A stretch of 64,000 nucleotides of DNA from an uncultured Eubacteriales bacterium (GCA_905207625.1 CAJLLT010000007.1:23872-87871); one strand, 5' to 3'; numbered from the stretch's first letter, positions 33,361 through 42,024 are shown. Program-made: numbers and translations. Notes: generated from the sequence alone by a model not told the origin.

Positions 33361-34179
33361 ATGTCTGAAGGTTGTACACATAATTGCAGTACCTGCTCAT
33401 CCGCCTGTAAAAGCGGAGAAACGGTCAGTCAGTACGCAGCTCTTCATCAGATGAGCAGTATTAAAAAAGTTATTGGAGTCGTCAGCGGAAAAGGAGGTGT
33501 CGGCAAGAGCCTGGTCACTTCCCTTTTAGCCGTCAACGCCGCGAGAAAAGGGCTCAGAGTCGGAATCCTTGACGCGGATATAACCGGGCCGTCAATACCG
33601 AATGTTTTCGGTGTCAACGATATGGCTACGGGCGACGACAACGGCATCTATCCCTGTGAAACAAAGTCCGGGATAAAAATAATGTCCCTGAATCTGTTGC
33701 TTGAGGATAAAACCATGCCAGTGGCATGGAGAGGTCCTATCATTGCCGGTACGGTAAAGCAGTTCTGGACGGACGTTATCTGGGGCGAACTTGATGTTCT
33801 GTATATAGATATGCCTCCGGGAACCGGAGACGTGGCTCTGACAGTATTTCAATCTATCCCTGTGGACGGCATAGTAATGGTCACTTCTCCCCAGGATCTT
33901 GTGGGAATGATTGTAGAAAAAGCCATACATCTGGCTGAAAAGATGGAAATAGAAGTGCTGGGGCTTGTTGAAAATTACAGCTATTTCAAATGTCCCGACT
34001 GCGGCAAAACCTATGAAATATTCGGTAAAAGCAAAGTTGATGAAATTGCTGCCAGATTCGGCTTCAAATTCCGTTCAAAACTTCCTGTGGACCCTAAACT
34101 TGCAGAACTCTGCGACAAGGGTCTGATTGAACTGTACGAAGGCGACTATTTGAAAGAAGCCGAAAAATATTGCGAATAA
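33361..34179 (+). CDS. Mrp/NBP35-type Fe-S carrier ATPase
   Basis: 272 residues. The N-terminus carries CTHNCSTCSSAC (four Cys, about 5-16). The deviant Walker A motif is VVSGKGGVGKS (about 40-50), followed by LDADITGPSIPNVFG. The conserved CPDC-type pair KCPDCGK lies near 210-216 and can bind a bridging Fe-S cluster. This protein group (Mrp, ApbC, NBP35) transfers Fe-S clusters in the cytoplasm. It stands alone between a promoter and a terminator. Confidence 0.93.
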   Translation: MSEGCTHNCSTCSSACKSGETVSQYAALHQMSSIKKVIGVVSGKGGVGKSLVTSLLAVNAARKGLRVGILDADITGPSIPNVFGVNDMATGDDNGIYPCETKSGIKIMSLNLLLEDKTMPVAWRGPIIAGTVKQFWTDVIWGELDVLYIDMPPGTGDVALTVFQSIPVDGIVMVTSPQDLVGMIVEKAIHLAEKMEIEVLGLVENYSYFKCPDCGKTYEIFGKSKVDEIAARFGFKFRSKLPVDPKLAELCDKGLIELYEGDYLKEAEKYCE

Positions 34180-34184
34180 AACCA

Positions 34185-34211
34185 GAGACCCATCCGGAAC
34201 GGATGGGTCTC
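34185..34211. terminator. Terminator between the Mrp gene and queG-like gene
   Basis: GAGACCCATCCG and CGGATGGGTCTC around a GAA loop, between convergent genes. TTTATT lies on the minus-strand side. Confidence 0.75.
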
Positions 34212-34228
34212 GATCTTTCTTATACAGG

Positions 34229-35056
34229 TCAGTGAGAAGTCATGTCTTCTCCCGAAACGATTTCAAGATCCCGCAGAAGTGTCTTCCTTCCGCGCCATAT
34301 AAATGCTCTGCCCCTGAATTTCTCCCGGAACTGTCTTTCCGTCAATCCCTGCAACTGTTCAGGCTCAAGTCTGTAAATAAGATTATCCCTGTTTGCCCCC
34401 GCAAACTCCGAAAACAAACCTGCAAGAGGTCTGTTATGCGGACATACATTCTGGCAAACATCACACCCCCACGCGATTCCGGATTTTCTGATTGCGACCT
34501 TTTCTGCATCAGTAAGCTCACCCTTACGCTGGGTCACCGCGGACAAACACAGGTTAAAGTCAAGTTTTCCGTCAGCTATGGCTCCCACGGGGCAACTTCG
34601 TTCACAAAGTCCGCAGTTTTCGCAACAAGAATCCGGATAACTGTCGCATCCGATACGGATATCCGAACATACAGATCCCAGGAAAACGAATGACCCGTGT
34701 TTTTTTGTTATAAGCAGACTGTTGCGTCCCTTTACCCCCAGGCCTGCCCTCAGGGCGGCTTTTTTTTCATCTACGGGGCTTTTATCCACATAAACGTCAA
34801 ACACGTTATCCGGGAAAGTCTCACGCAGTTTCTCCGCCGCAACCTCCAGTTTTTCCGAAAACGCGTCATGATAATCCGGCAAAGAGGCGTATTTGCAGAT
34901 ATTGGCATTTTCCGGCTGGGGAAAGTAATACGGCAGGTATGTTACAAGTACCGTAAAATACTCTTTTTCAGGCTCACTGAACCTGACTTCGGCAAAATCT
35001 GCAAAGCCGACCTCAAGTCCGCAATCGGAAAAAATACGGCTTATTATTTTTTTCAT
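34229..35056 (-). CDS. QueG-like Fe-S oxidoreductase
   Basis: 275 residues. It has an N-terminal domain with the VTYLPYYFP and GLGVKGRNSLLITKKHGSFVFLG segments of the DUF1730/QueG family and two 4Fe-4S motifs: CCENCGLCERSCPVGA (about 144-159) and CDVCQNVCPHN (about 198-208). QueG reduces epoxyqueuosine to queuosine in tRNA using cobalamin. It is shorter than most QueG (about 380), lacking the C-terminal HEAT repeats, which is common in Clostridia; a function other than queuosine is possible. It overlaps rnhA by four bases (ATGA). Confidence 0.78.
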   Translation of the reverse strand: MKKIISRIFSDCGLEVGFADFAEVRFSEPEKEYFTVLVTYLPYYFPQPENANICKYASLPDYHDAFSEKLEVAAEKLRETFPDNVFDVYVDKSPVDEKKAALRAGLGVKGRNSLLITKKHGSFVFLGSVCSDIRIGCDSYPDSCCENCGLCERSCPVGAIADGKLDFNLCLSAVTQRKGELTDAEKVAIRKSGIAWGCDVCQNVCPHNRPLAGLFSEFAGANRDNLIYRLEPEQLQGLTERQFREKFRGRAFIWRGRKTLLRDLEIVSGEDMTSH

Positions 35057-35658
35057 TTCAGGCCCAGAGCCTCCTTTGCAAGAGAATCAGCCATTTCATT
35101 GTAGGTCACGCCGGTATGAGCGGCAACCTTGTGGAATATGATGTCTATTTTGCCCCGGAATCTCTCCATATATTTCATATACTCTGTGGCACAATAGCTT
35201 TCTGCTTTCCATTTCTTTTCATACCACATGCATATTCCGGCATAATCATGGTAAATATGCACCTGTTCAAATCCGTTTTTGACCGCCCATGTCACTGCAT
35301 ACATTGTTGCAAGAAGTTCCCCCGCAACATTTCTTGCAGTGCGGGCATTTTCTTCTTCCCCTGTACCATTCTTTGTGACGATTCCGCCGTCAGGACGTAT
35401 AAGGACACAACCAAAGGCGTACCTGCAGGTTTTGACGTCATAGCTCCCGTCAACGTACGCAATCAGCGCCTTTTCTCCGAAATCCGGAAGTTTATCCGGA
35501 ACCTGCTCCGATCCGAGATAAGCCTCGGCTTCTTTCTTTGTTGTAAAGCTTTTATATTCCGCACCGGGAAAACCGTCAACGGAGCCCCGGCATTTCTCCC
35601 AATCGGTAAATATACCGGTATCCCTTCCGTTCTTCACGGCATAATACTTCTTTGCCAT
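35053..35658 (-). CDS. rnhA: Ribonuclease HI with viroplasmin-type N-terminus
   Basis: 201 residues. An N-terminal hybrid-binding (viroplasmin) domain (KYYAVKNGRDTGIFTDWEKC, about 3-50) is followed by an RNase H fold with the acidic catalytic set: Asp in IAYVDGSYD, Glu in VAGELLA, Asp in HDYAGI and Asp in NEMADSLA. It degrades RNA in RNA/DNA hybrids. ATG 35658 has CGGAGGA upstream. Its long leader contains a cloverleaf-shaped inverted-repeat element. Confidence 0.92.
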   Translation of the reverse strand: MAKKYYAVKNGRDTGIFTDWEKCRGSVDGFPGAEYKSFTTKKEAEAYLGSEQVPDKLPDFGEKALIAYVDGSYDVKTCRYAFGCVLIRPDGGIVTKNGTGEEENARTARNVAGELLATMYAVTWAVKNGFEQVHIYHDYAGICMWYEKKWKAESYCATEYMKYMERFRGKIDIIFHKVAAHTGVTYNEMADSLAKEALGLK

Positions 35659-35701
35659 GTATCCTCCGAATTTTATTGTCAATACCAATTTGCCGTCAAA
35701 A

Positions 35702-35765
35702 GCTTGAGCGGTGCGAAGCACCGGGGGCAAAGCCCCAAAGTCTTGCGCTGCAAGACTTCTCAAGC
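35702..35765 (-). repeat. 64-nt cloverleaf-like palindromic element at the 5' end of the rnhA transcript
   Basis: Closing stem GCTTGAG/CTCAAGC (35702-35708, 35759-35765). Three perfect arms fill the inside: CGGTGC-GAA-GCACCG, GGGGC-AAA-GCCCC and AAGTCTTGC-GCT-GCAAGACTT. Only A35737 is left unpaired. The promoter just beyond places the transcription start at about 35761, so the rnhA mRNA would begin with this fold. It could also be a mobile palindromic repeat. Confidence 0.75.
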
Positions 35766-35767
35766 GT

Positions 35768-35796
35768 ATTATAACACACCCCCTCCCCGATTTCAA
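35768..35796 (-). promoter_or_regulatory. Promoter for rnhA-queG
   Basis: Minus strand TTGAAA (35796-35791), 17 bp, TATAAT (35773-35768). Confidence 0.78.
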
Positions 35797-35857
35797 CCCC
35801 ATGACAACAAAATGTCAAAACATAAAGATTATTTGATCACCCTGCCCCACAAAACTC

Positions 35858-35886
35858 TTGACGTATCAATTTTTCTGTGTTATAAT
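35858..35886 (+). promoter_or_regulatory. Promoter for the zinc-ribbon membrane protein
   Basis: TTGACG (35858-35863), 17 bp, TATAAT (35881-35886). Confidence 0.75.
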
Positions 35887-35914
35887 AAGAAAAAACAAAT
35901 GGAGAAAAAGTATT

Positions 35915-36394
35915 ATGAAATGCCAGAACTGTGGATCCGAAAACAGTGAAAACGCAAAATATTGCGAAATGTGCGGAAGTAAGCTTGAACAGCCATCGGT
36001 CGTTGATCAGGAAAAGACATCTGAAACGGTACAGACCGCAGTGAACCCTCAAAGCACCGAAAGTGAAGCAACATCCGCTGTGGTTCAACCGCGTCAGGTT
36101 TACGACACACCCGGATACAATGTCACCGAGCAGAACTCCGGTAAAAATGCAGACGGTTTTGCCGTTGCGTCACTTATACTTTCCCTTTTCGGACTTCCCT
36201 GCTCTGTTACCTGTATAAACATCTTCGCTATACTCGGTCTGATTTTCGGAATACTCGGTGTTAAATCCACGAAGAATAAAGGAGTGGCAATCGCCGGTAT
36301 AATAATCTCCTCCGTCGGGCTTCTTCTGACAGTAGTCGCCGTGTTCTGCTATTTTGTGGCAATGATCACCAACGGATTGAATCCGGAATTCTGA
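35915..36394 (+). CDS. Zinc-ribbon membrane protein with DUF4190-like domain
   Basis: 159 residues: a zinc ribbon (CQNCGSENSENAKYCEMCGSKL, Cys 3, 6, 18, 21), a Ser/Thr/Gln-rich linker and two hydrophobic segments with FAILGLIFGILGVKSTKNKGVAIAGIIIS, typical of DUF4190. Probably a small inner-membrane protein of unknown role. The start is ATG 35915, with GGAG ten bases upstream. Confidence 0.78.
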   Translation: MKCQNCGSENSENAKYCEMCGSKLEQPSVVDQEKTSETVQTAVNPQSTESEATSAVVQPRQVYDTPGYNVTEQNSGKNADGFAVASLILSLFGLPCSVTCINIFAILGLIFGILGVKSTKNKGVAIAGIIISSVGLLLTVVAVFCYFVAMITNGLNPEF

Positions 36395-36407
36395 AGTACG
36401 TGATTGT

Positions 36408-36821
36408 ATGCAGTATAAGACAAAACAACGTGATGCCATACTTGACCTGTTGAGGAAAAATAACGACAGGCATATGACAGCCGATGATATTTATACAAGC
36501 CTCATGGGCTCAGGGGTAAAGGTCGGGAAGACCACCGTTTATCGGTATATCGAAGCACTGGTGAACGAAGGAGCGGTACGAAGATACGATAATGGAGGAA
36601 CCGGAGGAGCCTGCTTTCAGATAGTGGAAAACGGAAGCTGTCAGACACATTATCATCTGAGATGCACCGGGTGCGGAAAACTGTTCCATTTACAGTGCGG
36701 TCTGGTCAGAGAGCTTCAGCAACACGTTCTGAAGGATCACGGTTTTGCCATAGACGGAAGCAGGACCGTCTTTTACGGACTGTGTCGCGAATGCATAGAG
36801 AAAAAGAATTCGGAGAATTAG
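36408..36821 (+). CDS. Fur-family metal-dependent repressor
   Basis: 137 residues. N-terminal winged helix (TKQRDAILDLLRKNNDRHMTADDIY, recognition helix around KTTVYRYIEAL) and a C-terminal dimer domain with HYHLRCTGCGKLFHLQC and LCRECIEKK. The two CxxC pairs form the structural zinc site. Fur, Zur and PerR cannot be told apart from this. The HD hydrolase gene follows directly. Confidence 0.9.
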   Translation: MQYKTKQRDAILDLLRKNNDRHMTADDIYTSLMGSGVKVGKTTVYRYIEALVNEGAVRRYDNGGTGGACFQIVENGSCQTHYHLRCTGCGKLFHLQCGLVRELQQHVLKDHGFAIDGSRTVFYGLCRECIEKKNSEN

Positions 36822-36823
36822 AA

Positions 36824-37444
36824 ATGCTTGAAAATATAACTAACCCCAATGAGCGTAAAATTGCCGCCGACCAACTGAAACAGGAGTATACGGATCTTCT
36901 GCTCTCCACAGGCAGAGAAGGTGTTGAGAAACTTCTGGAGTACCTGAATGCCCGTACGGACTTTTTCACCGCACCCGCCGCTGCCAAATTCCATAACAAT
37001 TTTGAGGGCGGTCTTCTGGAACACAGCCTTAATGTTTACAGGAATTTCAAAGACCTTCTTGCTATGAAGAATATTGAAATGGAGCAGGACAGCATTATTA
37101 TCACCGCACTGCTGCATGACCTGTGCAAATGTAACTATTACATAAAGGAAGAACGTAACCGTAAAGTCAACGGAAAATGGGAAAGCTATGAAACCTGGGG
37201 ATACGTAAAGGCACCGACTGTGCTTCTCCCCCATTCTCAGAGATCCATCCGCATAATCCGGAATTTCATTCCGCTTAAATTTGTCGAAGAGCTGACCATA
37301 TTCTACCATATGGGACCTTTTGGCGGAGAAGATTACGAATACCGTAATCTTTTGCAGGCAGCAAACTCCAAATATCCGCAGACTCTTCTGTTTTATATTG
37401 CCGACCTCATATCGTCATATATGGATGAGCATATCGTCGAATAA
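36824..37444 (+). CDS. HD-domain phosphohydrolase
   Basis: 206 residues. The HD signature appears as GGLLEHSLNVYRNF (His about 66) and TALLHDLCKCNYY (HD about 95), with HSQRSI further on. Close relatives are annotated as HD-domain hydrolases of unknown substrate. The start ATG 36824 lies two bases after the Fur stop, so the pair is an operon. Confidence 0.82.
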   Translation: MLENITNPNERKIAADQLKQEYTDLLLSTGREGVEKLLEYLNARTDFFTAPAAAKFHNNFEGGLLEHSLNVYRNFKDLLAMKNIEMEQDSIIITALLHDLCKCNYYIKEERNRKVNGKWESYETWGYVKAPTVLLPHSQRSIRIIRNFIPLKFVEELTIFYHMGPFGGEDYEYRNLLQAANSKYPQTLLFYIADLISSYMDEHIVE

Positions 37445-37495
37445 ATGACACAACCCGCTTTGCAAATATTTTACAAATTATATTACAAAAAGGGC

Positions 37496-37524
37496 TTGAC
37501 AAAAAAACCTTTTTCGTGTATAAT
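37496..37524 (+). promoter_or_regulatory. Consensus promoter for tRNA-Met and tRNA-Glu
   Basis: TTGACA (37496-37501), 17 bp, TATAAT (37519-37524): perfect match. Confidence 0.9.
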
Positions 37525-37561
37525 GTAATAGCTGTTCGCGAGTGATGCGGAAAGCTCATAA

Positions 37562-37638
37562 GGCGGAATAGCTCAGTTGGCTAGAGCATACGGTTCATAC
37601 CCGTACGGTCGCCGGTTCAAATCCAGCTTCCGCTACCA
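37562..37638 (+). tRNA. tRNA-Met, elongator type (anticodon CAT)
   Basis: 77 nt including CCA. Acceptor GGCGGAA pairs with TTCCGCT (first pair G-U). The anticodon arm TACGG-TTCATAC-CCGTA gives CAT. The first acceptor pair and the GGCTAGAGC D-arm are of elongator type; a tRNA-Ile(CAU) cannot be wholly excluded. Confidence 0.9.
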
Positions 37639-37640
37639 AC

Positions 37641-37715
37641 GGCCCGTTGGTCAAGAGGTTAAGACACGGCCCTTTCACGGCTGTAACAGCAGTTCGATTC
37701 TGCTACGGGTCACCA
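37641..37715 (+). tRNA. tRNA-Glu (anticodon TTC)
   Basis: 75 nt including CCA. Acceptor GGCCCGT pairs with ACGGGTC. The loop CTTTCAC gives anticodon TTC, and AGTTCGATTCT is the T arm. Confidence 0.93.
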
Positions 37716-37718
37716 CGA

Positions 37719-37758
37719 AAAAATCTCATTTGTCTATCCGACGAATGAGATTTTTTTT
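37719..37758 (+). terminator. Terminator after the tRNA pair
   Basis: AATCTCATTTGTC and GACGAATGAGATT (one wobble) with a 5-nt loop and eight T. Confidence 0.9.
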
Positions 37759-37786
37759 ATTTTCCAACAATTACGGAGGATACAGG

Positions 37787-38905
37787 ATGAAAACCGCAGG
37801 AATAGTCGCAGAATTCAACCCATTTCATCAGGGGCACCGATATCTTATCCAACAGGCCCGCAGTCACGGAGCGGATAATATCATCTGCGTAATGAGCGGA
37901 AATTTCGTCCAGAGGTGTGAACCCGCCTTTTTTGAAAAACATATACGCGCAAAATCCGCCGTGGATAACGGCGCCGATCTGGTAATAGAACTCCCCTTCC
38001 GGTTTTCCGTGGCGTCCGCGGAAAAATTTGCACGGGGTGCCGTTTACCTTTTATCGGAATGCGGCATTGACACCCTTGCCTTCGGCAGCGAGTGCGGTGA
38101 CAGAGAAAGGCTGAAAAACATCGCATATACTTTGCTGGATGCGGACAATTCGGAAGAATTCAGAAACGAACTGAAAAAAGGGATATCTTTTGCTTCGGCA
38201 AGGAATAACATACTTCGCAGACACGGCATCGACCTTTCGTTACCCAATGATATTCTCGCAGTTGAATACATCAAAGCCCTCACGGTACTCGGTTATGATG
38301 CGGACATCTTTACGGTCAGACGCACCGATGACTACCTGTCATCCGCCTCTGAAATCAGAAGTAATCTGCTTGGGGGTGAATACGGCATCCTTACGGAAGA
38401 TCTGAAAAAAGAAATATATTCTTCGCGGGCACCGGCACAGATGGATAATATTGAAAAAATCCTCATAGCATTTCTGAGAAATGCAACGGAAAAAGACATG
38501 GAAAATGTTTATGCGGTCAATACAGAGGAAGGCATGCATAAACGGCTTCTTGCGGCAGGCAAGGAAACATGTCTGGAAGATGTTTTCAATGCGGTCAAGA
38601 CGAAACGTTTTGCCTTTTCCGCGGTTAAGAGAGCCTTGATTTCCGCCTATTTCAGGTTGCCGGATGATGACACCCTTCCCCCTTACATACGAATCCTTGC
38701 AATGAACGACAAGGGCAGAGCTATTGTCCGGAATATGCGTAAAAAAACGGATCTTCCCATTGTCTCGAATCTTTCAAAATTACGGCAGGAGCCCGAATGT
38801 TCAGTCTTTGCGGATGAGGAGAGACGGGCAACGGATCTGTTCAATCTTGCCCTGCCTGTCCCGGGACGGGGAATGACGGAATTCACGGACAAAACCTCTT
38901 TCTGA
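37787..38905 (+). CDS. tmcAL: tRNA(Met) cytidine acetate ligase
   Basis: 372 residues. It acetylates the wobble cytidine of elongator tRNA-Met using ATP and acetate. The nucleotidyltransferase motif is GIVAEFNPFHQGHRYLIQQA (about 5-24), with FGSECGD and the typical NDILAVEYIKAL further on. The start is ATG 37787 with GGAGGA; the frame opening at 37577 runs through the tRNA genes. It lies 71 bp after a tRNA-Glu and close to a tRNA-Met gene, its predicted substrate. Confidence 0.93.
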   Translation: MKTAGIVAEFNPFHQGHRYLIQQARSHGADNIICVMSGNFVQRCEPAFFEKHIRAKSAVDNGADLVIELPFRFSVASAEKFARGAVYLLSECGIDTLAFGSECGDRERLKNIAYTLLDADNSEEFRNELKKGISFASARNNILRRHGIDLSLPNDILAVEYIKALTVLGYDADIFTVRRTDDYLSSASEIRSNLLGGEYGILTEDLKKEIYSSRAPAQMDNIEKILIAFLRNATEKDMENVYAVNTEEGMHKRLLAAGKETCLEDVFNAVKTKRFAFSAVKRALISAYFRLPDDDTLPPYIRILAMNDKGRAIVRNMRKKTDLPIVSNLSKLRQEPECSVFADEERRATDLFNLALPVPGRGMTEFTDKTSF

Positions 38906-38942
38906 AATAATATTGAAAAACGGGTTTTTGACCGCACAAATA

Positions 38943-38971
38943 TTGACATCAATACAAAAATATGCTATAAT
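38943..38971 (+). promoter_or_regulatory. Consensus promoter for the 310-residue gene
   Basis: TTGACA (38943-38948), 17 bp, TATAAT (38966-38971). Confidence 0.85.
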
Positions 38972-39004
38972 TCATATAAATATAATATACTGTTGAGGTG
39001 TGCC

Positions 39005-39937
39005 ATGAACTGCAAAGAAATTACTTACAAAAACTACGGCAGATGCCTGGAAATGACTAACGGAACGGTCGAACTCGTCGTTACCCTTGACCTCGGTCCG
39101 AGAATCATCAGGTACGGTTTCTGCGGCAAAGATAACATGCTGTACGAAGATATTGCAAGAGAATCCAGATACGAAAAAGAAGACCTTAAGGAAATGTTCG
39201 GAGAGAAAGCCGTTTGGTATAACTACGGCGGACACAGACTCTGGATCGCTCCCGAAACAACCGAAACTTATTTCCCGGACAATAATCCGGTAGATTATGA
39301 AATATCCGAGGAGGATAATACGGTTTATTTTTCCTGCGACATTCAGGAACAGACCGGACTTCAGTTTACCACTGTCGTTACCCTTCAGCCTGAAGGTTCC
39401 GATGTGAAAATAACTCATTTTATCACTAACTGCAGTGGCGAATCCCTCAAATTCGCACCTTGGGCAATCACTGTTCTTGACCGGGGCGGCGTGGAAATAA
39501 TCCCCTGGAACGACACCGACACTGTTCTTCTGCCCAACAGAACCGTCCGTGCCTGGCCTTACACAAACTTTGCCGATCACAGACTGAATATGGGCAAAAA
39601 ATTCATGACACTCTCCTCTGATACCACAGATCAGGCTATAAAGCTGGGTGTTGACCTGGAAAAAGGTACTGTCGCATATGTAAACAAGGGTATGATGTTT
39701 GTAAAGTCCTTCCGTCATTATCCCGATACCGAATACCCCGATAACGGATGCTCTCTTGAGACCTACACCTGCAAAATATTCCTTGAATGCGAAACTCTCG
39801 GTGAATATGGCAGCAAGCCGGACGGAAGCACGGTTTCTCACACCGAATACTGGTCTCTTTATGACAATGTCACACTCAAAGACCCCAGAGACGAAGCCGA
39901 GCTTGAAAAGCTTTTTGACGAACACGACCTTATCTGA
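39005..39937 (+). CDS. Beta-sandwich protein of unknown function, possibly aldose-epimerase-like fold
   Basis: 310 residues, rich in beta strands, with no signal peptide. The sequence has VTLDLGPRIIRYGFCG, YGGHRLWIAPE (about 79-89) and YPDNGCSLETYT. The GGHRLW region resembles the substrate-binding His region of galactose-mutarotase-like folds. I do not recognise a named family with certainty. ATG 39005 has GAGGTG upstream. It has its own strong promoter and could be the head of the pyrH operon, 41 bp downstream. Confidence 0.6.
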   Translation: MNCKEITYKNYGRCLEMTNGTVELVVTLDLGPRIIRYGFCGKDNMLYEDIARESRYEKEDLKEMFGEKAVWYNYGGHRLWIAPETTETYFPDNNPVDYEISEEDNTVYFSCDIQEQTGLQFTTVVTLQPEGSDVKITHFITNCSGESLKFAPWAITVLDRGGVEIIPWNDTDTVLLPNRTVRAWPYTNFADHRLNMGKKFMTLSSDTTDQAIKLGVDLEKGTVAYVNKGMMFVKSFRHYPDTEYPDNGCSLETYTCKIFLECETLGEYGSKPDGSTVSHTEYWSLYDNVTLKDPRDEAELEKLFDEHDLI

Positions 39938-39978
39938 TAATGAAGGAGACGGTCGGCTGAAGTCGGCCCTGGATTGAA

Positions 39979-40692
39979 ATGAGCGATCAAATCAAATATC
40001 AGCGTATACTTGTTAAACTCAGTGGCGAAGCTCTTGCCGGAAGTAACGGACACGGCATAGATTTTGCAAATGCGGAAACCATTTGCCGTAATATAAAGAC
40101 CTGCCTGGAACTTGGTGTTGAAACGGCTATAGTCATCGGTGCCGGAAATTTCTGGCGCGGACGCAACGGCAATAATATGGACCATACAAGGGCGGATCAT
40201 ATGGGCATGCTTGCAACGATGATGAACTGCATTGCTCTTCAGGACGTGTTTGAATCCATAGGAGTGGAAGCGCACGTTCTGTCCGCAGTGACTATGGACA
40301 GATTCGCTGAAACATTCAACAGAGACGTTGCCATGAAGTATCTCAGATCCGGCAAAGTTGTAATCTTCGGTTGCGGAACCGGAAACCCCTTCTTTACAAC
40401 CGACACTGCAGCCGTTCTGAGGGCTATTGAAATTGATGCGGACGTTGCCCTTCTTGCAAAGAATGTCGACGGTGTGTACACCGCTGACCCCAAAAAAGAT
40501 CCCGACGCAAAGAAATTCGAAAGTCTCAGTTACATGGAAGTGCTTGACCGTCAGCTTACGGTTATTGATACCGCAGCAGCAGCCCTCTGCAAGGACAACA
40601 ACATGAATGCTTTGCTTTTTGACCTCGGAGACGGCGGAAATATCGTCAGAGCGGTCAGGGGCGAAGCGATCGGAACCATAATAACAAAATAA
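39979..40692 (+). CDS. pyrH: UMP kinase
   Basis: 237 residues, standard for PyrH. It phosphorylates UMP to UDP. Amino-acid kinase fold with RILVKLSGEALAG, VIGAGNFWRGR and FGCGTGNPFFTTDTAAVLRA (about 132-151). The ribosome site is weak: no purine-rich run lies close to ATG 39979 and the frame is closed upstream. It heads the order pyrH-frr-uppS-cdsA-dxr-rseP-ispG; the usual rpsB-tsf genes are absent upstream. Confidence 0.96.
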   Translation: MSDQIKYQRILVKLSGEALAGSNGHGIDFANAETICRNIKTCLELGVETAIVIGAGNFWRGRNGNNMDHTRADHMGMLATMMNCIALQDVFESIGVEAHVLSAVTMDRFAETFNRDVAMKYLRSGKVVIFGCGTGNPFFTTDTAAVLRAIEIDADVALLAKNVDGVYTADPKKDPDAKKFESLSYMEVLDRQLTVIDTAAAALCKDNNMNALLFDLGDGGNIVRAVRGEAIGTIITK

Positions 40693-40716
40693 TCCAACCA
40701 GAAGGAGATACCGACA

Positions 40717-41271
40717 ATGAAACCTCAGTACAGAGAAATTGAAGAAAAAATGGACAAAACCATCGCCGCTCTCCAGAATGAATTCTCTTCTATCAGAGCG
40801 AACCGTGCAAATCCCGCAGTCCTCGACAAGCTTTCGGTGGATTATTACGGCGCAATGACGAAAATCAACCAGCTTGCAAGTGTTTCCGTTCAGGGAGCAA
40901 ATATCCTTGTTATTCAACCCTATGACGGTTCAGTACTGAAAGCTATTGAGAAGGAGATTCTCACCTCCGACATCGGAATTCATCCCCAGAATGACGGAAA
41001 GGTTATCCGGCTGACTTTTCCCCCTCTGACGGAGGAAAGAAGAAAAGAGATATGCAAAGGTATATCCAAGACAAGCGAAGAAGCAAAAGTAGCTATCCGC
41101 TCCATCCGCAGAGACGGTATTGAAAAATTCAAAACCATGAAGAAAAACAATGAGATCACCGAAGATGACCTGAAGATCGCGGAAAAAGATATTCAGGAAG
41201 CAACCGACAAGTATTGCAAGAATATCGATGAGATCTCCAAGAAAAAAGAAGCGGAGATCATGGTTGTCTGA
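40717..41271 (+). CDS. frr: Ribosome recycling factor
   Basis: 184 residues. The opening EEKMDKTIAALQNEFSSIRANRANPAVLDKL and the C-terminal triple-helix segment with EDDLKIAEKDIQEATDKYCKNIDEISKKKEAEIM are typical RRF. It splits post-termination ribosomes with EF-G. AAGGAG precedes ATG. The stop overlaps the uppS start by one base. Confidence 0.97.
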   Translation: MKPQYREIEEKMDKTIAALQNEFSSIRANRANPAVLDKLSVDYYGAMTKINQLASVSVQGANILVIQPYDGSVLKAIEKEILTSDIGIHPQNDGKVIRLTFPPLTEERRKEICKGISKTSEEAKVAIRSIRRDGIEKFKTMKKNNEITEDDLKIAEKDIQEATDKYCKNIDEISKKKEAEIMVV

Positions 41272-42011
41272 TGTCAGGACAGAATTCTGAAAAACTTAAT
41301 ACAACTACCAAACCCGTCCATATTGCTTTTATTATGGACGGGAACGGTCGTTGGGCGAAAAAAAGAGGGCTGCCCCGGACATTCGGTCACGATGCGGGAA
41401 CCAAAACCCTTGAAAAAATAATAAATTGCTGTTTTGACCGTGGAATTGAGTACATAACGTTTTACGCTTTTTCAACGGAAAACTGGTCCAGGCCAAAAAA
41501 TGAAGTGGATCACCTGATGAAGCTTTTTGAGTCCTATCTGGACTATCTTATAAAAAAAACAGAGGGTTCCACCAGCGGCATTTACGCTTTGACCCGCCTG
41601 AGATTTATAGGAGACCTGACCGTTCTCAGCAACAGAGTTCAGGAAAAGATCGGTTTGCTTGAAAAAAGGAGCATGGTCGGTCCGCGCAGTATGACTTTGA
41701 GTATTGCCGTTAATTATGGCGGAAGAGATGACATTGTTCACGCTGTCAACCGTCTCATCGAAAGCGGTAACAGGACGAAAATAACCGCGGAGGATATTTC
41801 CGCGAACCTTTTCACCAGAGAGCTTCCCGACCCTGATCTGATAATCAGAACAGGAGGAGAAATGCGCCTTTCAAACTTTCTTTTGTGGCAGGCGGCATAT
41901 ACTGAGTTTTATTCGACCCACGTTCTGTGGCCGGACTTTTCCGGAGAGGACCTTGATAAGGCCATTTCGGATTTTTCCTCCAGAGAACGCCGTTTCGGCA
42001 ATATAAAATAA
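41271..42011 (+). CDS. uppS: Isoprenyl (undecaprenyl) diphosphate synthase
   Basis: 246 residues. A cis-prenyltransferase making the C55 carrier lipid of wall synthesis. MDGNGRWAKKRGLPRTFGHDAG (about 22-43) holds the catalytic Asp and P-loop; YITFYAFSTENWSRP and the RTGGEMRLSNFLLWQAAYTEFYS motif follow. Provides the carrier that the glycosylation genes downstream would need. Confidence 0.96.
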   Translation: MSGQNSEKLNTTTKPVHIAFIMDGNGRWAKKRGLPRTFGHDAGTKTLEKIINCCFDRGIEYITFYAFSTENWSRPKNEVDHLMKLFESYLDYLIKKTEGSTSGIYALTRLRFIGDLTVLSNRVQEKIGLLEKRSMVGPRSMTLSIAVNYGGRDDIVHAVNRLIESGNRTKITAEDISANLFTRELPDPDLIIRTGGEMRLSNFLLWQAAYTEFYSTHVLWPDFSGEDLDKAISDFSSRERRFGNIK

Positions 42012-42024
42012 CTTCGGAGTGTGT

